DNA from: an uncultured Lachnospiraceae bacterium | GTDB lineage: Bacteria; Bacillota; Clostridia; Lachnospirales; Lachnospiraceae | Reading direction: 5' to 3' | Assembly: GCA_910588405.1 (NCBI GenBank) | Contig: CAJUPT010000007.1 | Coordinates: 1-25,800, forward strand | DNA length: 25,800 bases | In this document: positions 7,623 through 15,625 of the stretch, in pieces | Position numbering within the stretch: the first letter of the stretch is position 1 | How the letters are laid out: the number at the start of each line of letters is the position of its first letter | Notes under the pieces: model-generated | Told to the model about the DNA's origin: nothing | The model's input: only the letters and a program-made list of their open reading frames with translations | Database searches by the model: none | Program-made: the position numbers and the translations under genes

Positions 7623-9272
7623 TCATCCCACCTCCTTGTCAGCAGTTTTCAGGATGTCCTGATAATATGCCAGCTCATCCCGATAATTAAACTCGATTTT
7701 TACACGTTTATTTTCATATACATAAATACGATCAATCAGCGTAGCCACCATCTCATGGTTCAGCGTATTGGCGCCTCTGTATTTCATAAACAGCTCTACC
7801 CAGCTGGTATCGGAGCCAATGCCGGACAGCAATTCCTTACGCTGTTCCTTCAACTTATCCGCGATGGCATTCGCCTCCTCGATCAGCTCCGTATACTTCC
7901 GGCGCATTTTATCATACTCGTCCCGGTCAATCAGTTCGTCATTTAACGCCTCATACAGTTTCATCCGGAAATCCTGGTAGCCGTCTATTTCCTTTTCCTT
8001 TTGCGCAATCAAAAGATCCAGCCGCTTTGCCCGCATATTCCAGACATTGCTCTGCCCCGCCTCCTTCATCAGACGGTCCGTTTCCACGATCACACAGATC
8101 TGGTTCTCAATCGCATGGAGAATGGCGGCCTCCAGTTTTTTCTGTTCCAGGCTGTGGCTGCTGCATCCTTTTCCTCTTTTATGAGTGGAGCATACATAAT
8201 AAAAAAATTTCCGGCTCCCCCGTGTCACGCTCCGGCGGCACATGGACCGGTGGCAGTCCGGGCAAAACAGAACACCGGCAAGGGGCAGCACGGCCTCTTT
8301 TTCCGGCGGTGTACGCATATCCCGTTCCAGCATCCGCTGAACCGTGGTAAATACCAGGTCATCTATAATCGGATCATGGTTATTCTTTACCACAACCCAG
8401 TCCTCCGGTTTACGCTCACGCATCATTTTCAGTTTATAATTAGGCGTCCCACGTTTTCCCTGCACCAGTGTCCCGATATAAATGGGATTTTTCAGTATTC
8501 TGGTCACCGCGACAGGGCTCCATTTTCCGTCCTGATGGCACTGAAAACCGCTTTGGTAGCGCAGACCCAGGCTTTTCTTATACTGGGCCGGCGGCAGGAT
8601 CTGTTCCCGGTTAAGGAAATCAGCGATTGTCTGCTGGCTACAGCCTTTCACCTTCAGAGAGAAAATGCCCCTGACGACCTCAGCCGCATACTCGTCAATG
8701 ATCAGCTTATGCTTATCATCCGGGGACTTACAGTAACCATAACTCACGAATGAACCCATGTACTCCCCGTTGCTCCGCTGGATACGGAACTGCCTGCGCA
8801 GTTTCCTTGACAAGTCACGGCAATAGGATTCGTTCATGATGTTCTTTACCGGAATCATGATATCATCGCCGGAATGGCTGTTCTCACTGTCCACATCATC
8901 ATTAATGGCAATAAAACGCACACCGAGAGAAGGAAATATCATTTCAAGATATTTCCCCATCTCAATGTATTCCCTGCCTAAACGGGAGAGATCCTTTACG
9001 ATAACACAGTTCACACGCCCCGCATGAATCGCATCCAGGACAGCGCGAAAACCGGGACGATCAAAATTCGTTCCGGTATATCCGTCATCATATGCTTCAT
9101 CAACTAATTTTATATTTTGGTTGTTCTCCAGAAACGCATGGATTAATTTGCGTTGATTAGAAATGCTGTCACTTTCATGATGGGAGCCATCTTCTTTTGA
9201 CAGACGATAATAAGCCATGGCATCGTAGAAATCCAAATCAGACTTCATCTGGGTATCCGTATTAATAAACAT
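7623..9272 (-). CDS. Large serine recombinase 3 (first gene of recombinase operon)
   Basis: A 549-residue large serine recombinase. The resolvase domain has AMAYYRLSKEDGS, the nucleophile in DSISNQRK, and VIVKDLSRLGREYIE; the central domain has SYGYCKSPDD and ILKNPIYIGTLV; the zinc ribbon is FCPDCHRSM ... YYVCSTHKRGKGC. I place the start at the ATG at 9272 (MFINTDTQ) because a textbook AGGAGG lies seven bases upstream; the longer frame to 9296 would run into the ribosome site and the inverted repeat. It is the first gene of the operon, directly downstream of one arm of the 54-bp inverted repeat (9288-9341), which may carry its promoter or operator. Confidence 0.95.
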   Translation of the reverse strand: MFINTDTQMKSDLDFYDAMAYYRLSKEDGSHHESDSISNQRKLIHAFLENNQNIKLVDEAYDDGYTGTNFDRPGFRAVLDAIHAGRVNCVIVKDLSRLGREYIEMGKYLEMIFPSLGVRFIAINDDVDSENSHSGDDIMIPVKNIMNESYCRDLSRKLRRQFRIQRSNGEYMGSFVSYGYCKSPDDKHKLIIDEYAAEVVRGIFSLKVKGCSQQTIADFLNREQILPPAQYKKSLGLRYQSGFQCHQDGKWSPVAVTRILKNPIYIGTLVQGKRGTPNYKLKMMRERKPEDWVVVKNNHDPIIDDLVFTTVQRMLERDMRTPPEKEAVLPLAGVLFCPDCHRSMCRRSVTRGSRKFFYYVCSTHKRGKGCSSHSLEQKKLEAAILHAIENQICVIVETDRLMKEAGQSNVWNMRAKRLDLLIAQKEKEIDGYQDFRMKLYEALNDELIDRDEYDKMRRKYTELIEEANAIADKLKEQRKELLSGIGSDTSWVELFMKYRGANTLNHEMVATLIDRIYVYENKRVKIEFNYRDELAYYQDILKTADKEVG

Positions 9273-9287
9273 AACAAACCTCCTAAT

Positions 9288-9341
9288 CATACTCAAGAGT
9301 ATCCCCTAATACATGCCAATTAGGGCATGCGGACTTCGTCC
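9288..9341. repeat. 54-bp inverted repeat, left arm
   Basis: This arm matches the reverse complement of 9777-9830 at 47 of 54 positions. It begins with the palindrome ATACTCAAGAGTAT (9289-9302) and also holds a small hairpin (ATGCC ... GGGCAT). It lies 16 bases upstream of the recombinase 3 start codon, so it may control the recombinase operon. Confidence 0.8.
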
Positions 9342-9383
9342 GTTAAGGTACATAATCAGGAAATCTGTTTCTGGTGCTATGGG

Positions 9384-9428
9384 GGATAACTGACCGGGTT
9401 ATCCTTCACCGACCACCTTCATTATCCC
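9384..9428. promoter_or_regulatory. Operator-like inverted repeats between DUF6870-like gene and recombinases
   Basis: GGATAAC (9384-9390) and GTTATCC (9398-9404) form a perfect inverted repeat with a 7-base spacer. The first half is also reused in a wider pair, GGGGATAA with TTATCCCC (9421-9428). The nested symmetry lies in the leader between the small gene and the recombinase operon. It could be a regulator site or an attenuating hairpin; no protein partner can be assigned. Confidence 0.4.
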
Positions 9429-9463
9429 CGATTTTTATCAGGATGTCAATGTGTCTGACTTTT

Positions 9464-9712
9464 TTACCACAAGTTTCCTGAATGATTGTCTATATTGCTT
9501 ACATAAGACAGCAGCCGGTCATGCAGGCTCACCTGTGTATCCGCATAGCCGATCTCAACCACGATTCCATTATCAAGATAGCAATACGGGTTACCAATCT
9601 GCTCAATATACCCTTTGATCCGTTCGGCGCACGGCCTGGTCATGTCAATCACAACATCACTAATATCTCTCAGGGTGGAACGGTCAACCGATTCCATGCT
9701 GATGCCTTCCAT
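9464..9712 (-). CDS. Small DUF6870-like mobile-element protein
   Basis: This encodes about 82 residues: MEGISMESVDRSTL, then DISDVVIDMTRPCAERIKGY and IEQIGNPYCYLDNGIVVEIG. From memory it resembles the small proteins annotated DUF6870 that sit next to recombinase and mobilisation genes in Lachnospiraceae elements; no biochemical function is known to me. There is no membrane segment or signal peptide. I chose the ATG at 9712, seven bases after AGGTG; an in-frame GTG at 9727 is possible but overlaps that site. It lies about 190 bases upstream of recombinase 3 on the same strand and is enclosed by the 54-bp inverted repeats. A regulatory or accessory role in excision is a guess from position. Confidence 0.65.
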   Translation of the reverse strand: MEGISMESVDRSTLRDISDVVIDMTRPCAERIKGYIEQIGNPYCYLDNGIVVEIGYADTQVSLHDRLLSYVSNIDNHSGNLW

Positions 9713-9776
9713 ATATATACACCTCACTTTTATCCTAATTATTTCCAGTTGTATGGGAAATTATTCATACTTTGAC

Positions 9777-9830
9777 GGACGAAGCCCGCCTGCCCGAATG
9801 GGCGTGTATTAAGGTATACTCTTGAGTATG
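9777..9830. repeat. 54-bp inverted repeat, right arm
   Basis: This is the partner of 9288-9341, inverted, 87% identical, and again ending in the ATACTC/GAGTAT palindrome plus a GCCC/GGGC hairpin. It lies about 65 bases upstream of the small DUF6870-like gene. The two arms enclose a 543-bp segment. Confidence 0.8.
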
Positions 9831-10144
9831 CCTTATCTGATGCTGATTTAACGTCTCCCCTGATGCCTGCGGCGAACAGGTCCATAGAAATTTCATCTCC
9901 CCGCCTTCATTATGGCCGGGCTGCGTATTACAGAAGTACCATTATACCCCTGCCGTGTCATCGCGTTATATGGGAGCCGCCCATATATCAGTGCGCATGG
10001 TTCTGCTGGCCAGGCAGACGGATAGCCGCTATCCGGCAGGGAATGTATCAGGATGGACTATGAGGTTGTCAAGGTGGGGACATGGGGATGTCTTTGTATA
10101 TAAAGACAAAAAGGGGAAAGTGAAATCTAATGTGGGACAATAAA
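9831..10144. other. Non-coding palindrome-rich stretch
   Basis: I see no convincing gene here: short frames exist on both strands but none has a good ribosome site or recognisable content. It does contain three perfect inverted repeats in 141 bases: ATATGGG/CCCATAT (9968-9986), CGGATAGC/GCTATCCG (10019-10035) and TGTCTTT/AAAGACA (10089-10108). It may be a regulatory region, a nicking or transfer origin, or a remnant. Confidence 0.45.
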
Positions 10145-10744
10145 AAAATCCGATTAATGTATTTTTGATATACATTTTCCAGATTTACACTCAAGAATAA
10201 CCTGTTTGCTAAATGATTTGCTGGTTGCGGCGCAACACCAAAACAACATAATAATGCTAACAAATCTTTTAACTCAAAGATGTTTTCTGTATTTAATTTT
10301 CCATTTGCCACTTCCGAAGTATGTGCGAAAACGGAATATAAAAGAAATTGGGTCTATCTTCTTTTCAGGAAATATCATTAGCCGGTGCATGATTTCCATG
10401 TCTGTATCTGGCATAGCACCTTCCTCGCAAATTAATTTCACCTGTTGCTTTTCAGCTAGTCAGGATAATAGTGCACTTTTTCTAAATTGCAACCTAATCG
10501 ATTCAGATTTTATTCTACCAAATTTTCCTTTTTAGCTTTTATAACCTCAAAAACCTCTAACACCCCTTGCGAAATAAATCAAAGCTACTGCCATGTTCTA
10601 TGGTGCCACCTACGATAGTATCTTTGTAACTTTGAGTATAAGCCATCAAACTGCATTTCTACTTTTCATATTAAGACGACAAAACGGTAAAAGGTTTTTA
10701 TGTTCTGCCTGTATTTTATTCTATATAAAAATCCTTTTCGGCAT
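10145..10744 (-). pseudogene. Unidentified gene, multiply frameshifted
   Basis: The minus strand has a good ribosome site (AAAAAGGAG) before a start at about 10744, then protein-like segments spread over different frames: SYKDTIVGGTIEHGSSFDLF, VLEVFEVIKAKKENLVE, KLICEEGAMPDTDMEIMHRL, and (about 10145-10311) ELKDLLALLCCFGVAPQPAN followed by LENVYQKYIN. In-frame stops and at least two frameshifts break it. The segments have the composition of real protein and follow in order, so I read them as one decayed gene of roughly 190 residues. I do not recognise the family. It is AT-rich and flanked by transposase debris. Confidence 0.4.
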
Positions 10745-10785
10745 TCACAAACTCCTTTTTAAACATTATATGAAAGTTCGCATAA

Positions 10786-11249
10786 CGGATCGAATGTATG
10801 TTTCGGGAATTGAAACAACCGTTTGAAGCATTTTGTTATCATTTCTGGTCAAAGCATATGCCAAAGCTCAGCTATTACCAGAAAGCGTGAGAGCCCGGCC
10901 CCCTGGAGCGGATGAAAAACGAACGGAGCCGTAAAAATATCCTGAAAGCGATCCGGCAACTGAGATGCACATGGTTATATCATGCATTGCCATAGGGATA
11001 CTCCAAATCATTTCTCTCTGTTCGGCTGGGAAACTGTCCTCAGACCAACTGCACTATCAGAGAACCCATCCAGGGGAAGGGTATCAGAAGCCGCACTCAT
11101 GGTACATCTACGGAAATATTTTTTTCATGCTTATGGAACAACAGCCAGATTTACATATAACACAAATAATTCGGCACAACAGGATACGTCAGGAATCTAC
11201 TGGGATTCCCTGGCTTCTTGATGGTGCAAACATTTTACTCACCGGATAA
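10786..11249 (+). pseudogene. DDE transposase C-terminal remnant, frameshifted
   Basis: The plus strand reads RIECMFRELKQPFEAFCYHF, WSKHMPKLSYYQKA, a stop, then LERMKNERSRKNILKAI, then in another frame MVISCIAIGILQIISL, then NPSRGRVSEAALMVHLRKYF, then MLMEQQPDLHITQIIRHN. In order these match the C-terminal third of a common clostridial DDE (DDE_Tnp_1 type) transposase, including the terminal 'RTPS-G-VSEA' and 'ITQIIR' blocks. One stop and about three frameshifts make it dead, and the N-terminal two thirds are missing. It is unrelated to the IS4-type element immediately to its right and shows earlier insertion activity at this spot. Confidence 0.75.
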
Positions 11250-11281
11250 ATACAATATGTATTATATATATTGACACCAGT

Positions 11282-12177
11282 TTACAACTTTTGAATATTT
11301 TTAAAGCCCGATAAAATATAGTACTCAACCATTTTGATCAATGCACATGATTTTTTAACGGTTTCGAGTTTTTCCACGAAACCGCCGAATATTATACTGG
11401 CCTGAATCTGCTGCCCTATACCAAAGCGGGTTTCCTGTGCACTGGCAAACTTATAGCAGGAAAATGCTTCATCACTATATGGCAGCAGTGTCATTGCACT
11501 GTAAGCCATGCACTCCAGATTGACCAGACGCTCAATGCCCTTGCGGCTCCGCACACGGTAATCTTCCAGTGACCAGAATGTCTTGCTTTCATAGTACGAT
11601 ACTTCGATATTCCACCGGGACGAGTAACAGGCAATGGGGAGAAACTTTGCGTTTTCTTTTCCATAGCCGCGTATGGTTTTGTTTTCACAGCTGCCATGAT
11701 CCAGGATAATGCTTTCCGGGTCTTTTGTGCAGAAAAAAAGCCTGCGGCTGCCCTTCCCGCTTTTAGGGAGCGTGACAAGGGCATAAACCACCCGCTCCCC
11801 CCACAGATTGGTGAGCACCGGGCGTACGCCAATCTTCCAGTCCCCTGTTTCGGGGGATTCAAGGAAAATACCTTCCGGTGACAGGCGCTCGCCATATTTC
11901 CTTGGGCGGCCACGCTTTCCCGTACGCGCAGGGGGGAGGTCATACATGACCGTGTCGATCCTGGTGTTGCAGATAATGTCGAGGTTATGGTATTCATCCA
12001 CAAGGCCAGCAACGCATCCTTTTGGATACCAGCTGTCGCAGAGCAGGAACACCTGCCTGTCCGGGCCGATCTTGTCCATAGCGCAGCGCACCATCCCGGC
12101 GGCGATCTCCAGCTTTGTCTGTTTTTTATCCCAGAGCTGATAGCCCAGAGGGACAGACAGATAGCGGATGTAGCTGC
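11282..12177 (-). pseudogene. IS4-family transposase, C-terminal part (downstream of MITE)
   Basis: The part after the MITE starts at SYIRYLSVPLGYQLWDKK and carries the second catalytic aspartate in LLCDSWYPKG and the IS4 signature Y-(2)-R-(3)-E-(6)-K in CYSSRWNIEVSYYESKTFW. With the N-terminal part (12453-12897) it makes a 446-residue transposase. Removing the MITE and one copy of the GCAGC duplication restores the frame exactly (FPVMAGS joins YIRYLS). The longer open frame to 12229 uses MITE sequence and is an accident. As it stands the transposase is split, so the IS should not move without help. Confidence 0.9.
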
Positions 12178-12447
12178 TGAATATTCCGGGACATTTTGAA
12201 CCGCCTGTCCGGTCAAAGTGAGCCACCATTCCAGTAGGTGTGAGCCACCTATGTTTTGCTTTAGATTAGGTTGTCAGATGTGACACCGCTTATCAAGACC
12301 AAGCCGCGGTGCGGTGCCTACGGCAGTCTTGACAACCGCTGCCACATCCGACCATCTTTAACCAAGCAAAACAGAAGTGGATCTATGCCATCGGTAGACT
12401 GGCTCGGTGAACACCGGACAGGCGGCTCTGCCGCACCAGAATATTCA
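12178..12447. mobile_element. 270-bp foldback MITE inside the IS4-type transposase
   Basis: Both ends read TGAATATTC inward, and the arms stay complementary with mismatches for about 130 bp each (for example CCGCCTGTCCGG near each end and TGTTTTGCTT further in), so almost the whole element folds into one long imperfect hairpin. It encodes nothing. It is flanked by a 5-bp duplication (gctgc, 12173-12177 and 12448-12452). Excising it with one copy of the duplication re-joins the transposase frame perfectly, which proves insertion and fixes the boundaries. The mobilising transposase is not in the window as far as I can tell. Confidence 0.9.
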
Positions 12448-12452
12448 GCTGC

Positions 12453-12897
12453 CGGCCATGACAGGGAATGAGAGCAGGATGCTCACCATACAATGCCCAT
12501 TCAGGTAATTGGAACCGTTATGTGCTGCATGGTCAAAGAGCTTTGAGCGGAGTTCAAATTTTTCGCCTTCTTTTGCCACCATGGTGTCATCAATGGAAAG
12601 AAAAAGTGGCTGCTCCATTAACTGGTCGGGCACCGTTCTTAAGACTTTAGATACCGTCACATCCCTCCATGCCCCGGGATTCAGCCTGCCGCATTTAAGG
12701 GCATAGTAATACGCATTCAATGATGTGCCTGAAAGTTTCGAGAGAACATGTCTGTGTGCAAAGCGTACAGAACGGAAGACATCCAGTGCCAGTATGGAAA
12801 CGACAATGAGGAACAGGTTCTTAGCAGTGGGTTTTGTCGCATCCAAAAAATATTCATTAAAATAGGATTTCAGCCTGTCCAAGACAGAATTTTTCAT
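12453..12897 (-). pseudogene. IS4-family transposase, N-terminal part (upstream of MITE)
   Basis: This starts MKNSVLDRLKSYFNEYF at 12897 and carries the first catalytic aspartate region (LFLSIDDTMVAKEGEKF). Real transposase sequence ends at the MITE boundary: after FPVMAGS the frame meets a stop (12445-12447) within the MITE end. The missing continuation lies at 11282-12177. The truncated product of about 150 residues has a DNA-binding-like N-terminus but no complete catalytic site. Confidence 0.88.
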
Positions 12898-13134
12898 GTA
12901 TAATAAGCGGTAGATACAAACTCATCTTCTTTCGTATGGTTTTTGTTTGGCGCTTAAATTATACAATAAAGAACATGGGTTTGTATTTTATTTTTCAAAA
13001 AGTTGTAAACTGGTGTATATTGATAAAATCTGCAATTAAATCATTTGATACTCTATTTTAGCTATATAGCAATCTTATCTACTTTGAATTATCATTATTT
13101 TAAAAATATACAATTACCAGAGAAAATGCATTTT

Positions 13135-14919
13135 TTAATCACTATTAACAAACACTATGCAATATTCTGTAACATCTATTTTTCCAATACCCTTTTTTGA
13201 TTTTTTCCCTTGACTTGAATGTTTATATGGAATACTATAAAAAAATACATTACATTTTGTTTTTTCCTTTATTTTTGTTACGACACTTTTCATAGACACA
13301 ACCCCATTATCAGAATAACTCCAGACGCAAATCGCTCCTCTCGTCAAAATTTCAAAAATAATCTTTTCAAAAACCTTTTCTATCTTTTCAGATGATTTTG
13401 AAAAAAATTCAGTACTAAACCGTTCTCCCCCCTTTTTGGAGCGCATTCTTCCTTTATATTCTGAAGAAGGATAATCATACTTTACCATTGTCTCTAATAC
13501 ATGATAATATCTACTATATTCCTCTCTTTTATATGGTGCATCTAAATAAACCACCAATTGATTTATTTTATATCCTCGGAAATAATTTAATGCATTTTCC
13601 CAAGGTCCCTTTATTCTCTCTATTCTATATGAATATCTTTCACTTTCAGCCGCTATTGTAAGGATTCTCTTTGAAAATTCAATCCAAGCCGATTTACTTC
13701 TTTGGATTAATATTTTCTCAAAAGAATCCATATCTAAACGTTTCGGTTGCGCAAAATGTCCACCATATGTAGTCGCAATCAAACTTGTAACCACGATTAA
13801 TACACCCAAGGCCCATTCTCTATCTTCTTCATCAGCAATTTGATCAATGGCATAACGAATGCTATCTAATTGAACGCACTGCGCCACTCCAAAAAAAACA
13901 TTCGCAAAATAATATGTAAATAAGAAATAAGGAAAGCTTCTAATTTCCTTTTTCTTGTTATTTATTTTATCATATATATCCTTCTGACATTTATATGTAT
14001 CAGAATATAGCTGATAAGAATTAATAAATTCTTTATAAGAATCAAACACCTTCTCTTTCTCATCTAAGTCCATACGAAAAATTGTATCTTCTAATTCTAG
14101 TTCCTTTGAAAAAATTTTTTTCAATTCTCCTAAATTATAATTATAATAACTATATATTTCTTTTATTAACTTCTCAGCTTGTTTTTTACAAAACCCTGCT
14201 CCTTGTATTTTTGCTAGCAAACTACAAAATTCTTGGGCATCTGATGCATATACATATCCCATTTGCGCCAAAGCATTTGAAACTGCGCCAGAACCACACA
14301 TAATATCCAAGAAAAAACTATCTTTCTCACAATGTGGATACATTGATTCAATAATGAAACTCGTTAATTTTTTTTTGGTGCCCATGTATGAACTTGAATT
14401 CGCAAAATTCGACGTTTTCAAACGATCTAATTTATATTTTCTAAATATAGCATTTTGAATATATGAGCATATCTTTGGATTTACTGTCCTGACGACAATA
14501 CCTAATAATTCGAATTGCGTGGCTTCACACTTCTCAAAACATTCCTCACTATAAAAATATAGAATATTTTTTACAAATGCAGGAATAACTTTGTTCGAGT
14601 CACAAATTTCATATATCAAAACTGTATCTTTAGATAATCTAATTGTTTCTACCAAAAAGCTCTCATTATAATATATATCTTCCATATCTGAAACTTGCTT
14701 TTGTTGATTTAGTTTTATAAGCTTTTTACATAATTTTAGTTCATCAATCGATAGATATTTATTGCCATTATCTAATACCGTAACAATCAAAAATTTATTA
14801 ATAATTTTCTTGAATAAAAAATAGTCAAAATTTTCATTCAATTCTCTACGTAATCTGTTCTCCGCATCATCTATTTGTATAAAATATTCATTTTCTGCTA
14901 TACTCATACATGTGACCAT
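13135..14919 (-). CDS. Large D12-class DNA adenine methyltransferase-like protein with DAPY motif
   Basis: This 594-residue protein has a roughly 170-residue N-terminal extension without recognisable domain. A D12 (Dam-like) methyltransferase follows: YMGTKKKL (178-185) and FLDIMCGSGAVS (203-214) form the SAM site, and the catalytic motif IV reads YLDAPY (458-463) where DPPY is expected. The downstream block EEYSRYYHVLETMVKYD is typical of the family. The Pro-to-Ala change may lower or alter catalysis; a target-recognition or sensor role is possible. About 30 bases overlap the upstream methyltransferase gene. An alternative start is the ATG at 14907 (MSIAENEYF). It is the last gene of the six-gene operon. 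Confidence 0.85.
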   Translation of the reverse strand: MVTCMSIAENEYFIQIDDAENRLRRELNENFDYFLFKKIINKFLIVTVLDNGNKYLSIDELKLCKKLIKLNQQKQVSDMEDIYYNESFLVETIRLSKDTVLIYEICDSNKVIPAFVKNILYFYSEECFEKCEATQFELLGIVVRTVNPKICSYIQNAIFRKYKLDRLKTSNFANSSSYMGTKKKLTSFIIESMYPHCEKDSFFLDIMCGSGAVSNALAQMGYVYASDAQEFCSLLAKIQGAGFCKKQAEKLIKEIYSYYNYNLGELKKIFSKELELEDTIFRMDLDEKEKVFDSYKEFINSYQLYSDTYKCQKDIYDKINNKKKEIRSFPYFLFTYYFANVFFGVAQCVQLDSIRYAIDQIADEEDREWALGVLIVVTSLIATTYGGHFAQPKRLDMDSFEKILIQRSKSAWIEFSKRILTIAAESERYSYRIERIKGPWENALNYFRGYKINQLVVYLDAPYKREEYSRYYHVLETMVKYDYPSSEYKGRMRSKKGGERFSTEFFSKSSEKIEKVFEKIIFEILTRGAICVWSYSDNGVVSMKSVVTKIKEKTKCNVFFYSIPYKHSSQGKKSKKGIGKIDVTEYCIVFVNSD

Positions 14920-15625
14920 ACCTTTCGCTGTTTTCGATTATACTATTTATATCAAATCCCAGTTTAATAAACAAATTATTTACATAGTATTCATTTATAC
15001 CTTTATAAAAATTAGCCACCCAAATAGCATCCTTCTTCAATTTAGGGATAATTTGTTTGATATCCTGTTTTTGAATACCCATATGTAAGACATATGATGA
15101 AAAAACAGCATCAAAATAATTATTAGGAATCAATCGAAGATTGTCCTTATCAAACACAGTCAACCCCTTTTTTTGCGCTTGACATTTCATTATTTCCACT
15201 GGTTCATATCCGATTATATCATGACTCGACCGAACCAATAAGGAGAAACCACTCCCACATCCAAAATCGAGAATTTTTAACATATCACCTTGCTTTTTTT
15301 CATCAATATACTTCAACATTGTCTCAATACAGCTTATATTTCGCTCTTTATCTGTAAGTTCTTCATATTTTTCTCCAAAAAGCTGATAAAAATCTCCCCA
15401 TAATTTTTTTTGATCAGTATACTTGCCTGGTAATAAAAGAACAAATCTATCCAAATAGGAAAAGGCATTTTTTAAACTCATCAACTCATTATAAACCTTT
15501 GCACTATCTATATTATACAATAGAATATTGTTATACTTTTTAATAAACTTTAATTGATATGCAAATTTAAACTTATTTAATGAAATTAATATATATTCTT
15601 CTTTTCCATCAGACTGAAACTTCAT
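14888..15625 (-). CDS. Class I SAM-dependent methyltransferase, free-standing
   Basis: A 245-residue protein with a canonical class I Rossmann methyltransferase motif I (LKILDFGCGSGF, in the middle of the protein), an acidic motif II (IIGYEPVEI) and a motif IV-like strand (YFDAVFSSYVLHMGI) of small-molecule or nucleotide/protein methyltransferases, not of DNA enzymes (no DPPY or PC motif). The N-terminal 100 residues are unassigned. The ATG overlaps the end of the GGDEF-TS gene by 17 bases with AAGAGGG upstream, so translation is coupled. The substrate is unknown; co-translation with the fusion protein suggests it may modify a nucleotide signal or a metabolite in the same pathway. Confidence 0.85.
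   Translation of the reverse strand: MKFQSDGKEEYILISLNKFKFAYQLKFIKKYNNILLYNIDSAKVYNELMSLKNAFSYLDRFVLLLPGKYTDQKKLWGDFYQLFGEKYEELTDKERNISCIETMLKYIDEKKQGDMLKILDFGCGSGFSLLVRSSHDIIGYEPVEIMKCQAQKKGLTVFDKDNLRLIPNNYFDAVFSSYVLHMGIQKQDIKQIIPKLKKDAIWVANFYKGINEYYVNNLFIKLGFDINSIIENSERYGHMYEYSRK

Larger units (their letters stand above)
11275..13015 (-). mobile_element. IS4-type insertion sequence with 8-bp target duplication, interrupted by a MITE
   Basis: The ends form inverted repeats starting CACCAGTTTACAACTTTT: read forward from 11275 and in reverse from 13015. Both ends are flanked by TATATTGA (11267-11274 and 13016-13023), an 8-bp target duplication. The element is 1741 bp now and would be about 1466 bp without the inserted MITE and its duplicated 5 bp. 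The intact duplication suggests a fairly recent insertion, directly downstream of the six-gene operon. The single transposase gene fills nearly the whole element, and its stop codon lies inside the left terminal repeat. Confidence 0.9.

Noticed and set aside
4309..9027. Long plus-strand open frames opposite the serine recombinases (for example 8001-8753).
   Set aside because: They are antisense shadows of well-recognised recombinase genes, with odd composition and no ribosome sites.
10062..10078. Resemblance to the attachment-site sequence (TGTCAAGGTGGGGACA against TGTCAAGGATGGGACA).
   Set aside because: It is a short imperfect match with no spoIVB tail and none of the second conserved block, so a chance or weak regulatory similarity is more likely than a third junction.
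11491..12216. Second minus-strand open frame overlapping the IS4 transposase.
   Set aside because: It is an alternative frame of the transposase and begins in MITE sequence; the YREK signature is in the other frame.
13061..13070. GCTATATAGC palindrome downstream of the operon as a terminator.
   Set aside because: It is too short and AT-rich, with no loop or U tract; the end of the operon transcript remains unassigned.
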